Shown: positions 35,269 through 45,700 of the stretch, in pieces | Numbering within the stretch: the stretch's first letter is position 1 | Layout of the letters: each line of letters starts with the position of its first letter | Position numbers and translations under genes: made by a program | The notes under the pieces: generated by a model | What the model saw: only the letters and a program-made list of their open reading frames with translations | Database searches by the model: none | Told to the model about the DNA's origin: nothing | Origin: Azospirillum lipoferum 4B | Lineage (GTDB): Bacteria > Pseudomonadota > Alphaproteobacteria > Azospirillales > Azospirillaceae | DNA length: 64,000 bases | Assembly (NCBI RefSeq): GCF_000283655.1 | Contig: NC_016585.1 | Location: 129,001-193,000 of the forward strand | Direction: 5' to 3'

Positions 35269-37620
35269 ATGTCGCTTGGGGTCCATCTCTACCGCCGCGG
35301 ATCCGTCTACTGGTGGCGCCGGATCCTGCCGGTGTGTGGGGCTGCGGTCGGGGATGAAGGCGCCCCGGAAAATTCGTCGAAAAAAATTGCTGGTCGGGAG
35401 ATACGCCTCTCCCTGCGGACCAATATGCCCGGCCTCGCACGGCAGCGAGGGCGGCGTCTCAGCGTCGTGGTCGATGCCGTGCTCGCACTCCTCGGCGAGG
35501 TCATGCAGGCCGGCACCATCGACACCAGCGCGCTCCGCGCCCTCCTCCAACCGATCCTGCTCGGCGAGCTGGAACGGGCTGAGGTGGCGCGTGCCCTGGG
35601 CGGGGAGCGGGGGCCGGAGGAGATCGCCCGGCGGGTCCAGGCCGAACTCGACGCCGTCGCCACCATCGAGGACGCCGTCCGGCACAACCGGCTCGACGCC
35701 GCCCGCGCGGTGCTCGAGCGCGCAGTCACCGTCGGCCTGCCGGTGCCGGCGGCGGAGACGGCCGAGCACAGCTACCTCGCGCGACTGGTGCTGCGCGGGC
35801 TTCCCCGCATTCACCGCATCAACGCCGAACGGGAGCAGAATCACTACGACGACCTCGAGGACGTCCTGCCGCCCTTGCCGGCCAGCAGCATGGCGGTCGG
35901 CATGCCGGCAGGCGCACCGTCTGGCACTGCGGTTCCCGGAGTCGAGGGGCGGCCTGCCACCGTCGTGGCGCCGTCGGCACCGGCGCTGGTGCCGACCGTC
36001 ATGCCTGCGCAGCCGGCGGTGCAGTCCTCCTTGGTCGCGGCCCCCGTGGCATCAATTGACCCCGTTGAACCCAACACCAGCCCGGTGCCCAACCGGAAGG
36101 AGGTGGAAGCCCACCCGCACTCGCAGGCCGCTCAGCCCGCCGTCGCTGCGGCGGCGTCCGTGCTCGTCACGACGTCCTCTGCCGCGGCTTCAGCGGGCTC
36201 GACCGGCCCCGCTGCCAGCGTTGTCGACCGGACGCCCGAAGCGACGACGGTGGAAGCAAGCCCACAGCCGCAGAAAACCAGCCCGGCAAAGGACTGGACG
36301 ATCCAGCAGGCCATGGGCGAATGGGTCCGCCGCCGTCAGCGGGATACGAACCCCCACAAGACAGCAGCTCTGTGCAAGGAGGAGGAGCGGAACTACCGCG
36401 TTGCCGCGGAGCTGTTCACCAGCCTCATCGGCGACCGCCGTGCCGTCGAGGTGACGGAAGAAGACCTGTTGCGGTTCCGGGGGGAACTGCACCGGGTTCC
36501 GAACCTGTTCGGCCGCGGCACCTATCGCAACATGACCGGCGCCGAGGCCGTCGCCAGGGCCGACGCGGTGACGGCGTCCCAGCAGGCTGCGGTGATGGCG
36601 CGTGCGGAGGACGGACAGCTCGACCGCGACAATCTGGCCCACGAGATGCGCGACGCGGAGGTGCCGCGCCTGTCGATGAAGACCGTCAACAAGCATCTCG
36701 ACAAGATCAAGGGGCTGCTCCGTTGGCTCCGGACCACAATTAAGGTGGCGATTGACCGGGATCTGCTCGATCTCAAGATCCGCTACGATCAGAAGGACAT
36801 CGGACGCGCGGCCAACGCCGATCGGGAAGCCTTCTCGAGCGCGGAGATGCGCAAGCTGTTCGCCAGCCCGTGCTGGACCGGCTGCGCCGGGGTGGACTAC
36901 CGGCATCGTCCGGGCTCCAACACGGTGAAGGACGCCAAGTTCTGGATTCCGCTGCTGGCTGCCCTCGAGGGCGTGCGGCTCGGCGAAGCGGCGCAGTTGC
37001 TGACCACCGACATCCAACTGCGCTGCTTCGATCAGGAGGACTTCACCGACTGGGATGTCGATCTCGACGATCCGTCGGGGCCGTGGCCCCGTCTGCGGCG
37101 GTTCTCGCCCAAGGACGCGGACGGTGTTCCCACCGTCGGCATCTGGTGCATCGACGTCATACCTGAGGACGGCAAGAGCGTGAAGACCCCCTCTTCGAAG
37201 CGGATCATTCCGATCCACCCGCTGCTGCTCGAACTCGGCTTCCTCGACTACGTCGACGCGCAGAAACGCGCCGGCAAACGGGACCTGTTCCCCGGCCTCC
37301 GGCCAGAAAAGGCGACGTGCGCCGGCGAAAACCTTGGGGAATGGTTCAGCCGCTACCTCGAGTACATTGGGATGAAGCGGGAACGGCTTTCGTTTCATTC
37401 GTTTCGCCACAGCTTCGACACGCACTTGCTCAACCGCGAGGTTCCGGATGTCCGGGTGAGCGAGCTGATGGGGCACGCGCAGCACGGGCAGACCCGAAAC
37501 CGCTACTACAAGGGCGCGCGGCTGGCGAAGCTGACCGAGGCGATCGCGTCGATCAACTACCGCCTCCACACGGCCATGGTCGACGGCCAGCTGTGCCTGG
37601 TGCTGCCGCCGGGCGCGTGA
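35269..37620 (+). CDS. Large tyrosine recombinase (integrase)
   Basis: A 783-residue protein from the ATG at 35269, which has GGGGAG eight bases upstream. The N-terminus VHLYRRGSVYWWRRILP is the opening found in many phage-type integrases of this group. Residues about 205-345 are a Pro/Ala/Thr-rich linker. The catalytic domain shows Arg570 (LEGVRLGEA), His710-x-x-Arg713 (HSFRH), His736 (MGHAQ) and the Tyr746/747 nucleophile (RYYKG), so it looks active. It would integrate or excise a mobile element. Its place beside BREX and at the opposite end from the relaxase module suggests it marks the right side of a mobile defence island. Confidence 0.9.
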   Translation: MSLGVHLYRRGSVYWWRRILPVCGAAVGDEGAPENSSKKIAGREIRLSLRTNMPGLARQRGRRLSVVVDAVLALLGEVMQAGTIDTSALRALLQPILLGELERAEVARALGGERGPEEIARRVQAELDAVATIEDAVRHNRLDAARAVLERAVTVGLPVPAAETAEHSYLARLVLRGLPRIHRINAEREQNHYDDLEDVLPPLPASSMAVGMPAGAPSGTAVPGVEGRPATVVAPSAPALVPTVMPAQPAVQSSLVAAPVASIDPVEPNTSPVPNRKEVEAHPHSQAAQPAVAAAASVLVTTSSAAASAGSTGPAASVVDRTPEATTVEASPQPQKTSPAKDWTIQQAMGEWVRRRQRDTNPHKTAALCKEEERNYRVAAELFTSLIGDRRAVEVTEEDLLRFRGELHRVPNLFGRGTYRNMTGAEAVARADAVTASQQAAVMARAEDGQLDRDNLAHEMRDAEVPRLSMKTVNKHLDKIKGLLRWLRTTIKVAIDRDLLDLKIRYDQKDIGRAANADREAFSSAEMRKLFASPCWTGCAGVDYRHRPGSNTVKDAKFWIPLLAALEGVRLGEAAQLLTTDIQLRCFDQEDFTDWDVDLDDPSGPWPRLRRFSPKDADGVPTVGIWCIDVIPEDGKSVKTPSSKRIIPIHPLLLELGFLDYVDAQKRAGKRDLFPGLRPEKATCAGENLGEWFSRYLEYIGMKRERLSFHSFRHSFDTHLLNREVPDVRVSELMGHAQHGQTRNRYYKGARLAKLTEAIASINYRLHTAMVDGQLCLVLPPGA

Positions 37621-37723
37621 GTGGGGAAGATTCCGCAAATTTGGAGGACGCCCCCGACGAGCGAACCGATCTTCCCTTCCCGGCACCGCAAGGACGTGGT
37701 GCCCTCGGTAAGGAACGGAACGC

Positions 37724-38092
37724 ATGACTGACACGATCGACACGGAGTGCATGATCCTCATCGCCACGCTGAAGCGTGATGTGGAATCGCTGAAGAAGGT
37801 GAGTGACGCAGCCGCTGATGCCATGCTGGCTGTCTATCGGACGGCCGTGCCGCTGGCGAAACACGAAGAGTCGCTCGAAGCAATGCTCGAGGGGTTGGAT
37901 CAGGCGCTGGACAAATCGCTCAAGCTGACCAAGGCGCTCCGTAGCCTGTCCTGTCGCATGGAGAATGATGAGATCAGCGGGCACGAGCTGGCGGAAATCC
38001 TCGCCCGCAAACACTATCTCGATCGCCGGGGCTACACATCCTGGACTTTCGCTCCGCTGGTGCCGGAACGCGATCCGGCGCCGGGCGAATAG
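37724..38092 (+). CDS. Small helical protein, function unknown
   Basis: A 122-residue protein with an extended helical first two-thirds (TLKRDVESLKKVSDAAADAML and LEAMLEGLDQALDKSLKL, rich in Leu, Asp and Lys) that could form a coiled coil, and a C-terminal tail with a Tyr/Arg cluster. It lies about 100 bases downstream of the integrase in the same direction, after a GGAACGG-like ribosome site. Small accessory genes next to integrases are common, but I do not recognise this one. Confidence 0.45.
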   Translation: MTDTIDTECMILIATLKRDVESLKKVSDAAADAMLAVYRTAVPLAKHEESLEAMLEGLDQALDKSLKLTKALRSLSCRMENDEISGHELAEILARKHYLDRRGYTSWTFAPLVPERDPAPGE

Positions 38093-38193
38093 CGAGATCG
38101 GTCACCCTTTCCCTTTGTGGATGATGCCGGACGCTGCCTGCCGCGCTGATGGGGGGCGCTACCGAAAGCGTTGCCAACGGGCACTGGATCCAC

Positions 38194-38217
38194 GGCCTCC
38201 TACCCGAGTAGGAGGCC
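38194..38217. terminator. GC-rich hairpin at the end of the jetD relic
   Basis: A perfect 10-bp stem, GGCCTCCTAC (38194-38203) and GTAGGAGGCC (38208-38217), has a CCGA loop and overlaps the stop codon of the jetD relic. It probably acted as a terminator between convergent genes; no T run is present. Confidence 0.45.
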
Positions 38218-38890
38218 GGTTTCCACAATCGTCCGAGCGATGATCCCGGCCGCTCCGGGACGGCGGCTGAGCGCTGTCAGGTCGGCGGTGCGGCCGGCGC
38301 GCCCGAAACGCCGCACGGTCGATGCGTCCATCAGGTGGGGAACGACCGCGGCCCCGAGACTGTCCTCCAGATGTCCGGCGATGCGCGCGCCGCCGGCGTC
38401 GACGTCGCCCCAATGGAACAGGCGGGGTGGCGTCGGGGCCGCGCGGAGCAGATGGCGCAGCGCCCGAAGCACGGTGAGGCTCGGGAAACCCCCGGTGTAG
38501 ACCACGCACACGTCCGCCTGCCGCGCCTCGCGCACCTGGCGGTGAAAGGACGTGAGGTTCTCGACCGTCAGAATCGAAAAGGGGCCTTCGCCGTCCCAGG
38601 ACAGCCCGTCCAGCCATTCGCGCTGGACAGCCACGAAGGGCGGGGCCGTGCCGGGCAGCAGGCCGTCCTCCGGAGCGTTCCCGAAGCGTACGGTCACCGG
38701 ACCGCTGAGGAAGACCGGGGCCGGGAAACGCGTCAGGCCGAAGCGGGCGAGGAGCTCGTCATCGGACAGCCCCTCGTCCGTCGTTGGCGCGAGGCCCGAC
38801 GACGGGGCGCCCTCCGCGTCCTCGGCGTCGGCCTGTGCCACCGAGCGCAGCATCCGCACCAGCCCGGTCCGGTGCCGTTCGACGATCTTG
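38200..38890 (-). pseudogene. jetD: C-terminal relic of Wadjet JetD (DUF2220)
   Basis: This frame, ending at a TAG at 38200, encodes the C-terminal half of a DUF2220/JetD protein: FVAVQREWLDGL, a strand with SILTVENLTSFH, VVYTGGFPS and the Toprim-like LFHWGDVDAGGARI, ending in VETGLLLG. JetD is the topoisomerase-VI-like nuclease subunit of the Wadjet (JetABCD) plasmid-defence system. The N-terminal half is missing, and the frame runs at about 38,890 into an IS1182-type transposase fragment. No JetA, JetB or JetC gene is in the window. It is a dead remnant showing that another defence system once stood here. Confidence 0.75.
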
Positions 38891-39345
38891 CTGGCTCGGT
38901 TGGGTTCGCCAGCGCGTCCGGGTCCACGCTCGGGGCAGGCTCCTTTGGCTTGCGGCCCCGCTTGTGCTTTCCGGTTTCCTGCTCCTCGACCTCCCGCGCC
39001 GCGATCCTCTCCTTCTGACGGGCGGCGACCGCAGTGGCGCGGGCTTCCAGCTTCTCCGGGCACGCCTTCAGGCGGGCCTGTCGGTCGACGTGGCAGCCCA
39101 GGTCTTTCGGCATGGGCGGGCCGCCGGCCTCGGTCCCGAACTGACGGTCCTCCTGGGCATCGGCCATCTCGGTTTCCGTCAGCATCCGGCTGATCTGCTC
39201 CGCGATGGTGCCGGCTATGCGGTTTGCGTCCAGCGCCGGGTTGGCCTTCACTTTCGTGCCGTCCAACGCCACCGGCCCCAGCTTGATCAGCCCGGCCTGG
39301 CGGCACAGCTCCTCGCCGCGGTGACAGACAAGCGCGATTACGGCA
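38890..39345 (-). pseudogene. IS1182-type transposase internal fragment
   Basis: A minus-strand frame encodes the middle of an IS1182-family transposase: LCRQAGLIKLGPVALDGTK, then KANPALDANRIAG, a DAQEDRQFG stretch and a Lys/Arg-rich KRGRKPKE linker. Both the N-terminal and the C-terminal catalytic parts are missing. Its 3' side is joined out of frame to the jetD relic near 38,890. It cannot encode an active transposase. Confidence 0.65.
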
Positions 39346-39375
39346 GCGGATGCTGATACGGTGCAGAGGATGTGA

Positions 39376-39914
39376 CAATGAGCTGACGTATTGTCCTTAT
39401 CAGCTCATTGGCGGTAACTGCTTGTATGGGGTTTTCGGTGCTGTCAAGCCGGTTATCTCCGTTTCCTCCCTCCAGTCCCGCAACTCAATCGCACCGTGGC
39501 CGCTGCGCAGGACGGGGGCCGGGTCAAGGGCGCGCACGGTCGGCGCCCGTGGCGCCGAGTGGTGCGGCGCGCCCTTGAGGCGGACGCCGGCCGGAACACG
39601 CTGCGTTCGCCCCGAAAGCCTCGCTTTCGGGGCTGCCCCGCGGCGAGCGGTCTTTTTGCCTTCGTCCCGAGGGGAGCCCGCCATCGGGCGCGAACCATCG
39701 CGCCGCGTCCTTGTATCCGGTGGGTCCGGCTGGACCCGAACCATGATGCAGCCATGCGCATCGGCGGCGAGGCTCCGGGGCGGCGGACCCATTCTCACGG
39801 TCGGCATGGAGGCCATGCAGTTACGCGGGACCCCGCCACCTCGGATCGTCGGCGGCACCCAACGGCGGCTGGGCCGGTGGGTGCCGGATCTCTCTATGCC
39901 TCCCTCGGGGGCGG
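39376..39914 (-). other. Non-coding segment downstream of the truncated IS110 transposase
   Basis: About 540 bases without a supportable gene. The outstanding feature is a perfect 11-bp stem with a 3-base loop at 39609-39633 (GCCCCGAAAGC paired with GCTTTCGGGGC), followed on the plus strand by a C/G-rich stretch and TTTTT at about 39653-39657. IS110-family elements carry a structured guide (bridge) RNA in a non-coding end, and in the IS1111 group this lies downstream of the gene. This may be such an end or a simple terminator. Confidence 0.35.
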
Positions 39915-40705
39915 TCACGCAGTCGGGCGCAGGACCACGCCGTCGGGCACCGCGCCCGTGGTTGCAAACCGCCACAGAGCCACCAGCAGCTTTCGGGCGA
40001 GTGCCACGACCATCGTCTTGCAGGCGCCGCGCGCGTTCTCGGTGCGCTGGCGGTACCAGCGCGCCAGGGCGCTGTCCTTCTGGAAGATGAGGAAGCGCCA
40101 GGCCAACTGGATCATGCCGCGGCGGACCCGGGCATTGCCCGAGCGGGCCAAGCCCTTGTCCCGGCGTTTGGAGCCGCTCTCGTCGGGCGAACCAGTCAGG
40201 CCGGCGTAGCGCGCCACCGCGCGGCGGTCCCGGAGATCGCGCGAGAGCACCTCGTGGACCAGCATGTCGGCGGTCTCGACCCCGACACCGACGACTTGGA
40301 CCAGCAGGCGTACCATAGCGTGGGAGCCGGTCACCGGCATGCGCTCCAACTGCTCCAGGCGCGCCCGCTCGATGGCCTCGATCTGCTCCCGGATCAAGGC
40401 CAAGCGGGTCATGTCGCGGCGCAGCTCGGCCAAGGCGTTGGGCGGGATCGGCTCCCCTTCGGGGGTCCGGACCGTCTCCAGCCGCTCCGGCGCCTTCTTG
40501 AGCGTCGGGTTGAAGTCGCGGACGCCCAGACGGACCAGGGTTGCCTTCATGCGGTTGACGATCCGCGTGCGCTCCCCGACTAGGGCCTCGCGCTCGCGGC
40601 TCGGCCGCTTGGCGTCCTCCTGCCCCACGGTCGGGACGGCGGCCATCTTGCAGTGGTCGCGCTCGCCGCGCAGCCAGCCCAGGAAGGCGCGCTTGAGCAG
40701 CTCAG
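39915..40705 (-). pseudogene. 5'-truncated IS110-family transposase
   Basis: The open frame from 40705 encodes the C-terminal two-thirds of an IS110-family transposase: GWLRGERDHCKMAAVPT, a helical middle with IVNRMKATLVRLG, then the helix-hairpin-helix region VVGVGVETADM and the signature ARYAGLTGSPDESG with ARSGNARVRRGM. The N-terminal RuvC-like (DEDD) part is gone because the frame is cut exactly at the end of the IS3 copy at 40706. It is inactive. It differs from the IS110 at 58,160. Confidence 0.8.
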
Positions 40706-40744
40706 TGAACCGCGCCGGTTTTCCCGGAGACCATTTGTGTTAAA

Positions 40745-41650
40745 TCACGCCGCCATGGCGACGTCCTCGGTTTGAGCATAGTAGCGCGCTTCGGCCTCGG
40801 CGGGCGGAGTGTTGCCGATGGGTTCGAGGAGGCGCCGGTGGTTGAACCAGTCGACCCATTCCAGAGTGGCGAACTCGACAGCCTCCAAGGTGCGCCATGG
40901 CCCGCGGCGCCGGATCACCTCGGTCTTGTAGAGACCGTTGATGGTCTCGGCCAACGCGTTATCGTAGGAATCGCCAACGCTGCCCACGGAAGGCTCGACC
41001 CCAGCTTCGGTGAGACGCTCGGTGTAGCGAATCGCAACGTATTGCGATCCCCTGTCGGAGTGATGGATGAGGCCGCTGCCCTTGGCCGGTCGGCGGTCGT
41101 GAAGTGCCTGTTCGAGCGCATCCAGAACGAAGCCGGCGTGGGCTGTGCTGGACACCCGCCAGCCCACGATGCGGCGCGCGAAGGCGTCGATGACGAAGGC
41201 CACGTAGACGAAGCCCTGCCATGTCGATACGTACGTGAAATCGGCCAACCACAGGGCGTTTGGGCGTGGCGCCTGGAATTGGCGGTTCACCCGGTCAGCA
41301 GGGCATGACGCCGCCCGGTCGCTGATCGTGGTGCGCACCACCTTGCCACGCATCGCTCCTTTCAAGCCCATCTGCTTCATCAGTCGAGCCACTGTGCAGC
41401 GTGCCACGTCGATACCCTCCCGCCGCAACTGCCGCCAAACTTTACGTACCCCATAGACCTGGAAGTTCGCGTCCCAGACCCGCCGGATAGCCTCCCTCAG
41501 CACTGCGTCGCTTCGCGAACGGGCCGGCGCCTTGGACGGATCGGCCTGTCGGGCGGCATGGGCGTAATAGGTGGACGGGGCGATCGGCAGCACTCGGCAG
41601 ATCGGCTCGACCCCGTGAACGGCGCGGTGCGCGTCGATGAAGGCGATCAT
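40745..41650 (-). CDS. IS3-family transposase OrfB, copy 1
   Basis: A 301-residue integrase-core protein. It has the N-terminal HTH_21-like region ([17 protein letters not shown]), then a DDE core: Asp in LWLADFTYV, Asp in [10 protein letters not shown] and Glu in [13 protein letters not shown]. It joins transposon ends to new DNA together with OrfA. Its ATG overlaps the OrfA stop (ATGA), so it may be translated by coupling, or as an OrfAB fusion after frameshifting. The sequence is identical to the copy at 53735. The subgroup looks IS51-like. Confidence 0.93.
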   Translation of the reverse strand: MIAFIDAHRAVHGVEPICRVLPIAPSTYYAHAARQADPSKAPARSRSDAVLREAIRRVWDANFQVYGVRKVWRQLRREGIDVARCTVARLMKQMGLKGAMRGKVVRTTISDRAASCPADRVNRQFQAPRPNALWLADFTYVSTWQGFVYVAFVIDAFARRIVGWRVSSTAHAGFVLDALEQALHDRRPAKGSGLIHHSDRGSQYVAIRYTERLTEAGVEPSVGSVGDSYDNALAETINGLYKTEVIRRRGPWRTLEAVEFATLEWVDWFNHRRLLEPIGNTPPAEAEARYYAQTEDVAMAA

Positions 41651-41976
41651 TTCCGGAACGGGCGGTCGAGCTCCGCCTGGGCGAAATACGCCGACGCCTT
41701 GCGTAGGATCTCATTCGCCTGGCGCAGCTCCCGCACCTCACGCTCCAAAGCCTTGATCCGTTCCTGCTCGTCCGTTGTCGGCCCCGGCCGCTTGCCCTGG
41801 TCACGCTCGGCCTGCCGGACCCAGCCCCGCAGCGTTTCCGGAGTGCAGCCGATCTTCGCCGCGATCGAACTGATCGCCGCCCACTGCGAGGCATGCTCGC
41901 CTTCGTGCTCGAACACCATCCGAACCGCGCGCTCGCGCACTTCAGGGGCGTATTTGGGTGATGCCTGTTTCGTCAT
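41647..41976 (-). CDS. IS3-family transposase OrfA, copy 1
   Basis: A 109-residue protein with an N-terminal HTH ([17 protein letters not shown], then [18 protein letters not shown]) and a leucine-zipper-like helix ([20 protein letters not shown]). OrfA recognises the terminal inverted repeats and dimerises. It is identical to the copy at 53409. Confidence 0.93.
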   Translation of the reverse strand: MTKQASPKYAPEVRERAVRMVFEHEGEHASQWAAISSIAAKIGCTPETLRGWVRQAERDQGKRPGPTTDEQERIKALEREVRELRQANEILRKASAYFAQAELDRPFRK

Positions 41977-42029
41977 GAGGACCCCATCCTCTCAGGAAAT
42001 GGGGCCTCCGACAAACCCGGGGCGGTTCA

Positions 42030-42661
42030 CTCCAGCGTGCGGGCGTCGCGCCGCGCGCCTTCGACACGGCGTTCCAGCGGCTCGATGCGCTCCAGCAGCC
42101 GCTCGGCGGCCACCGCCCGCCAATAGGCGGTCCGCACGTCCTGAAGGATGCCCTGGACGACGCGGCGGCGGCGTTCGTCGGCGACCAGCACAAGGTTGGA
42201 ACTTTGCCGCGCCCGCAGATAGCTGACGCCGAAATCCAGCACGTTCCAGGTGAAGCCGAGATCACCGGTGCGGCGCCCGGTAGCGAGGTTCAGGCTTTCC
42301 GATCCACTGTCGTTGTTGCGCCCGACATAGCCCGCCGCGCCACCACGCGCGGCAGCATGTCGTAGTGCGACAGGTCGAGCTGCTGACTGGCGACCGCCGT
42401 CTCCATCACCTTCACGCGTTCGTTGAGGTTGTACTTGATGGCCTGCGCCATCGCCTCGTGCATCGAGATCGCCTTGGTCACCGGCTCCTGCGGGGCGAGC
42501 GCGACGCTCAGATCCGTGCGCACGCGGGCCAGATTGTCGGCGGCCATCAGCGGTTCCGGCGTTACCGCGCAGCCGGCGGCCAGAAGGGATGCGCACAGCG
42601 CGGTGGCCGGAAGCGCCGAGGACAGCCGGGGGCGGCGAAGGCGGACGGTCGGAGTCTTCAT
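42030..42661 (-). pseudogene. TolC-like outer-membrane lipoprotein, frameshifted and cut by IS3
   Basis: The frame starting at 42661 encodes a lipoprotein signal (LCASLLAAGC) and the first part of an outer-membrane efflux protein (ISMHEAMAQAIKYNLNERVKVME). Near 42,331-42,340 one base appears to be missing in a CGGG-type run. The frame then changes and continues with YVGRNNDSGSESLNLATGRR and LGFTWNVLDFGVSYLRARQ, which is the classic TolC-family middle. The IS3 copy ends the gene at 42029 and the rest is absent. It follows the giant adhesin on the same strand, so it was probably the outer-membrane channel of its type I secretion system. Confidence 0.8.
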
Positions 42662-42735
42662 GGGGAGGCGTGATCCGTTTTGGCGTGAAGAAGGCGAGGC
42701 GGAGGGAATCGGCTGTACCGGCAGCCGAATCGCCG

Positions 42736-45700
42736 CTAGGAGGCCCGGCTTTCAGGAAGGACATGGTTGGCGAGCGCCGCCAGCAGGGCCGAGGCCCCAG
42801 CCGGGCCACCATAGGCGCGGGCCACCTGATGGGCGAAGCCCGGCGAAACCCGGCCCACAAGCGCTACGTCGGCCTGGCCGCCCGTTCCGCCTCCCCGTTG
42901 TCCAACGTCCTGCCGGGAGGTGGAACCGTCCGGAGCATCGGTGCCGCCTCGATCCTGGCCTTGCGGATTCGGCGGCTGTCCCCGGCCTTCATCGGCCGGT
43001 GCGTTGCCTTGGTTGGCATTGCCCTGGCCCCGGCCGGGAGCCCCCTGGTCCGGCGCGGTGCCGCGCTGTGGCGTGCCGGTGCGGGGACCTGCTTGGCCGC
43101 GCGGCTGGCCGTTCCCATCGGTGGGACCAGTTCCGGAAGGAGTGCCGGTGCCGATGCCTCCATTGTTGGGGCTCCCCGGCAGGCCACTGCCCAGGCCGCT
43201 TCCACCCAATCCATCACCGCCGGCCCCCAGGCCACCGCCCCAACCACCACCCAAGCCCCCGCCCAGCGCGCTGCCACCGCTGGAGCCGGAGCTTCCGATG
43301 CCGCCCGACAGGCTGCTCGAGCTGCTGCCACTGCCACCCGAACCTTGCCCGCCGATGCTGCTCAGCGTGATCGAACGCCCGGCGTCGCTGCTCGACGAGC
43401 CGCCGCTGATGCTGCCCAGCGTGATCCAACGTCCCGCATCGGTGCTCGACGAACCGTTCGTCAGGCCGCCGCTGTCGCCAGGCAACGCCGGCGCCGAGGA
43501 CGATCCGGCGAACGGGTTGGAAAACGAACCGGACGAGGGACTGTTGGCCGTCGTCGGGGCCGTCGCCGGCACCGCGCTGCCCGGCACCGTGACCGCAATC
43601 GTCGCCAATCCGCTCTCGTTGCCGGCGGCGTCGCGTGCCGACACGCTGATCGACCGGCTCGACGCCGCTCCGGCGAAGCTCGGGTCGCTGGCGCTCGACC
43701 GAAGGCCGATCGCCCGCACCGCCGCCTGGTAATCCGCCACCGAGGCGACGCCCGACAGCACGATCCGGTTGCCGTCCCGCGTCGCCGTGATGCCGTCGGG
43801 CAACGCGCCGATCACCAACTCGTCGCCCGCCCGCGCGTCGGTCAGGGTGACTGTCACCCGGTCCAGCGCGCTCGCGTCGGACAGCGACACGCCGCTGCCG
43901 ATCGACACCGTCGCGCCGGTGCCCAGGCTCGGCGCGGTGCCGCCGACCGACACCGTCGGGCCGCGCGTGTCCACCGTGATGACCAGGGCGTCGGACAATT
44001 GTGTGCCGGCGTTTCCGACCGCGTCGGTGGCACTGACCTGGACGCGGTGCGTGCCGTCCGACAGGGCGCTGCCCAGCGTCAGGCTCCAGCCCCCCGACGC
44101 ATCGACCCGCGCGGTGCCGGCCGCCGAGCCATCGACGAAGACGGTCACCGTGCCGTTGGCCGTCGCGGTGCCCTGCAAGGTCGGTTGGGTGACGTTGGTC
44201 AGACCGTCGCTCGACGAGGCGCCACTGTCGCCCGACGCCAGCGTCGGGGCGCCCGGCGCCGCCGGGGTCGTGGTGCGCACGGTGAAGCTCTGGCTCGGCG
44301 ATGTGCCGGTGTTGCCGGCCCGGTCGGTCGCCGTCGTCTGGACGCTGTGGTCGCCGTCCGACAGTGCGGTGGCGACGGTGAAGCTCCAAATCCCGTCGGC
44401 TCCCGCCGTCACCGTGCCGATCAGGGCGCCATCGAGGATGACGTTGACCGTGCTGTTCGGCTCGGCCGTGCCGGTCAGGGTCGGGCGCGTCACGCTGGTG
44501 ATGCGGTCGCTGGTCGGGGAGCCGTTGTCGGACCCCGCCGCCAGACCTGGCGCCGCCGGCGCCGTCGCGGTCGCGTCGATGGTCAGCGCCAGGGGCGGCG
44601 AGGCCGCACTGACGTTGCCCGCCAGATCGGTCGCCGTGGTGGTGATCGACCGGGCGCCGTCGGCCAGCGGGGTGGCGAAGGTGAAGCTCCATTGCCCGTT
44701 GGCGTCGGCCGTCGTGGTGCCCAGCGCGACGCCGAAGACCAGTACGGTCACGGTCGATCCGGCCTCCGCCGTGCCGCTGATGGTCGGGCGGTTGATGTTG
44801 GTTAGCCCGTCGGTCGCCGACGCGCCGCTATCCTGTCCGGCCGCCAGGACCGGAGCCGACGGTGCGGCGGGAGCCTCCGTGTCGATCAGCACGCCCTGGG
44901 TTCCCGGCACGCCGTTTAGCGTGGTCGGAGCCGGGGTGCGAGCCAGATCGGCGATGGTGGCACCGTGCATCGACAATTGCTTGACCTCGATGCCGTTCAG
45001 GTCGTTGTCGCCCGCCTGCACGACATAGTCGAACCGCAGGACCGTGTTGGTACTGCCGACGGCGTTGTAGACCGCCTCGCGCGTCACACCGCCGACGTCG
45101 ATCAGGATCGACGGGGTGCCGCCGGCGACCGCCACCGTCTCGCTGAACTGCACGAAGACGCTCAACGTCCTGCCGACGCCATACATCCCGTCCGCCGGAA
45201 CGACGACGTTCACGATGCTGGGCGGGGTGGTGTCGATGGCGATGTCCTTCGACCCGCCCAGCGACGCCGCCGCCCCCGTCGTCGGCAGCGTCAGCGTCGC
45301 GGTGTTGCCCGACGCGTCCTTGATGGTGCCGCTGTTCAGGCTCAAGGCCCCGGCGTCCAGATCGGCGGCGGTGTCGCCGGACTGCACCGTGTAGGTGAAG
45401 CTCAGGGTCTTGCCGCCCGACCCGCCGGCATAGGTGGCGCTGCGTCCGGTGTTCAGCGACAGGGTCGGCGCGCCGGTGACCGTCACCGCTTCCGAGAAGG
45501 TCACGGTCAGCGTCACCGTGTCGCCGGTCGTGTAGGAGCCGTTGGCGGTGGGGGAGGTCACGAGATCCACCGTCGGGATCACACTGTCCACCTTCACCCC
45601 GCCGGTGCCGGGGGTGCCGTTCAGCGTCAGGGTGGCCTCGTTGCCGACCGCGTCCTTGATGCTGCCACCGTTCAGCACCACCGCGCGGCCCACCACGATG

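Larger units (their letters stand above)
40706..42029 (-). mobile_element. IS3-family element, copy 1 (1,324 bp)
   Basis: A complete IS with imperfect terminal inverted repeats that begin TGAACCGC at both ends. It carries overlapping orfA and orfB on the minus strand. Its encoded proteins are identical to those of the copy at 53356-54679, and the total length is the same. The flanking triplets differ (CAG before 40706, CTC after 42029), so no target duplication remains, and both flanking genes are truncated. This indicates a deletion or recombination after insertion. Confidence 0.9.
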
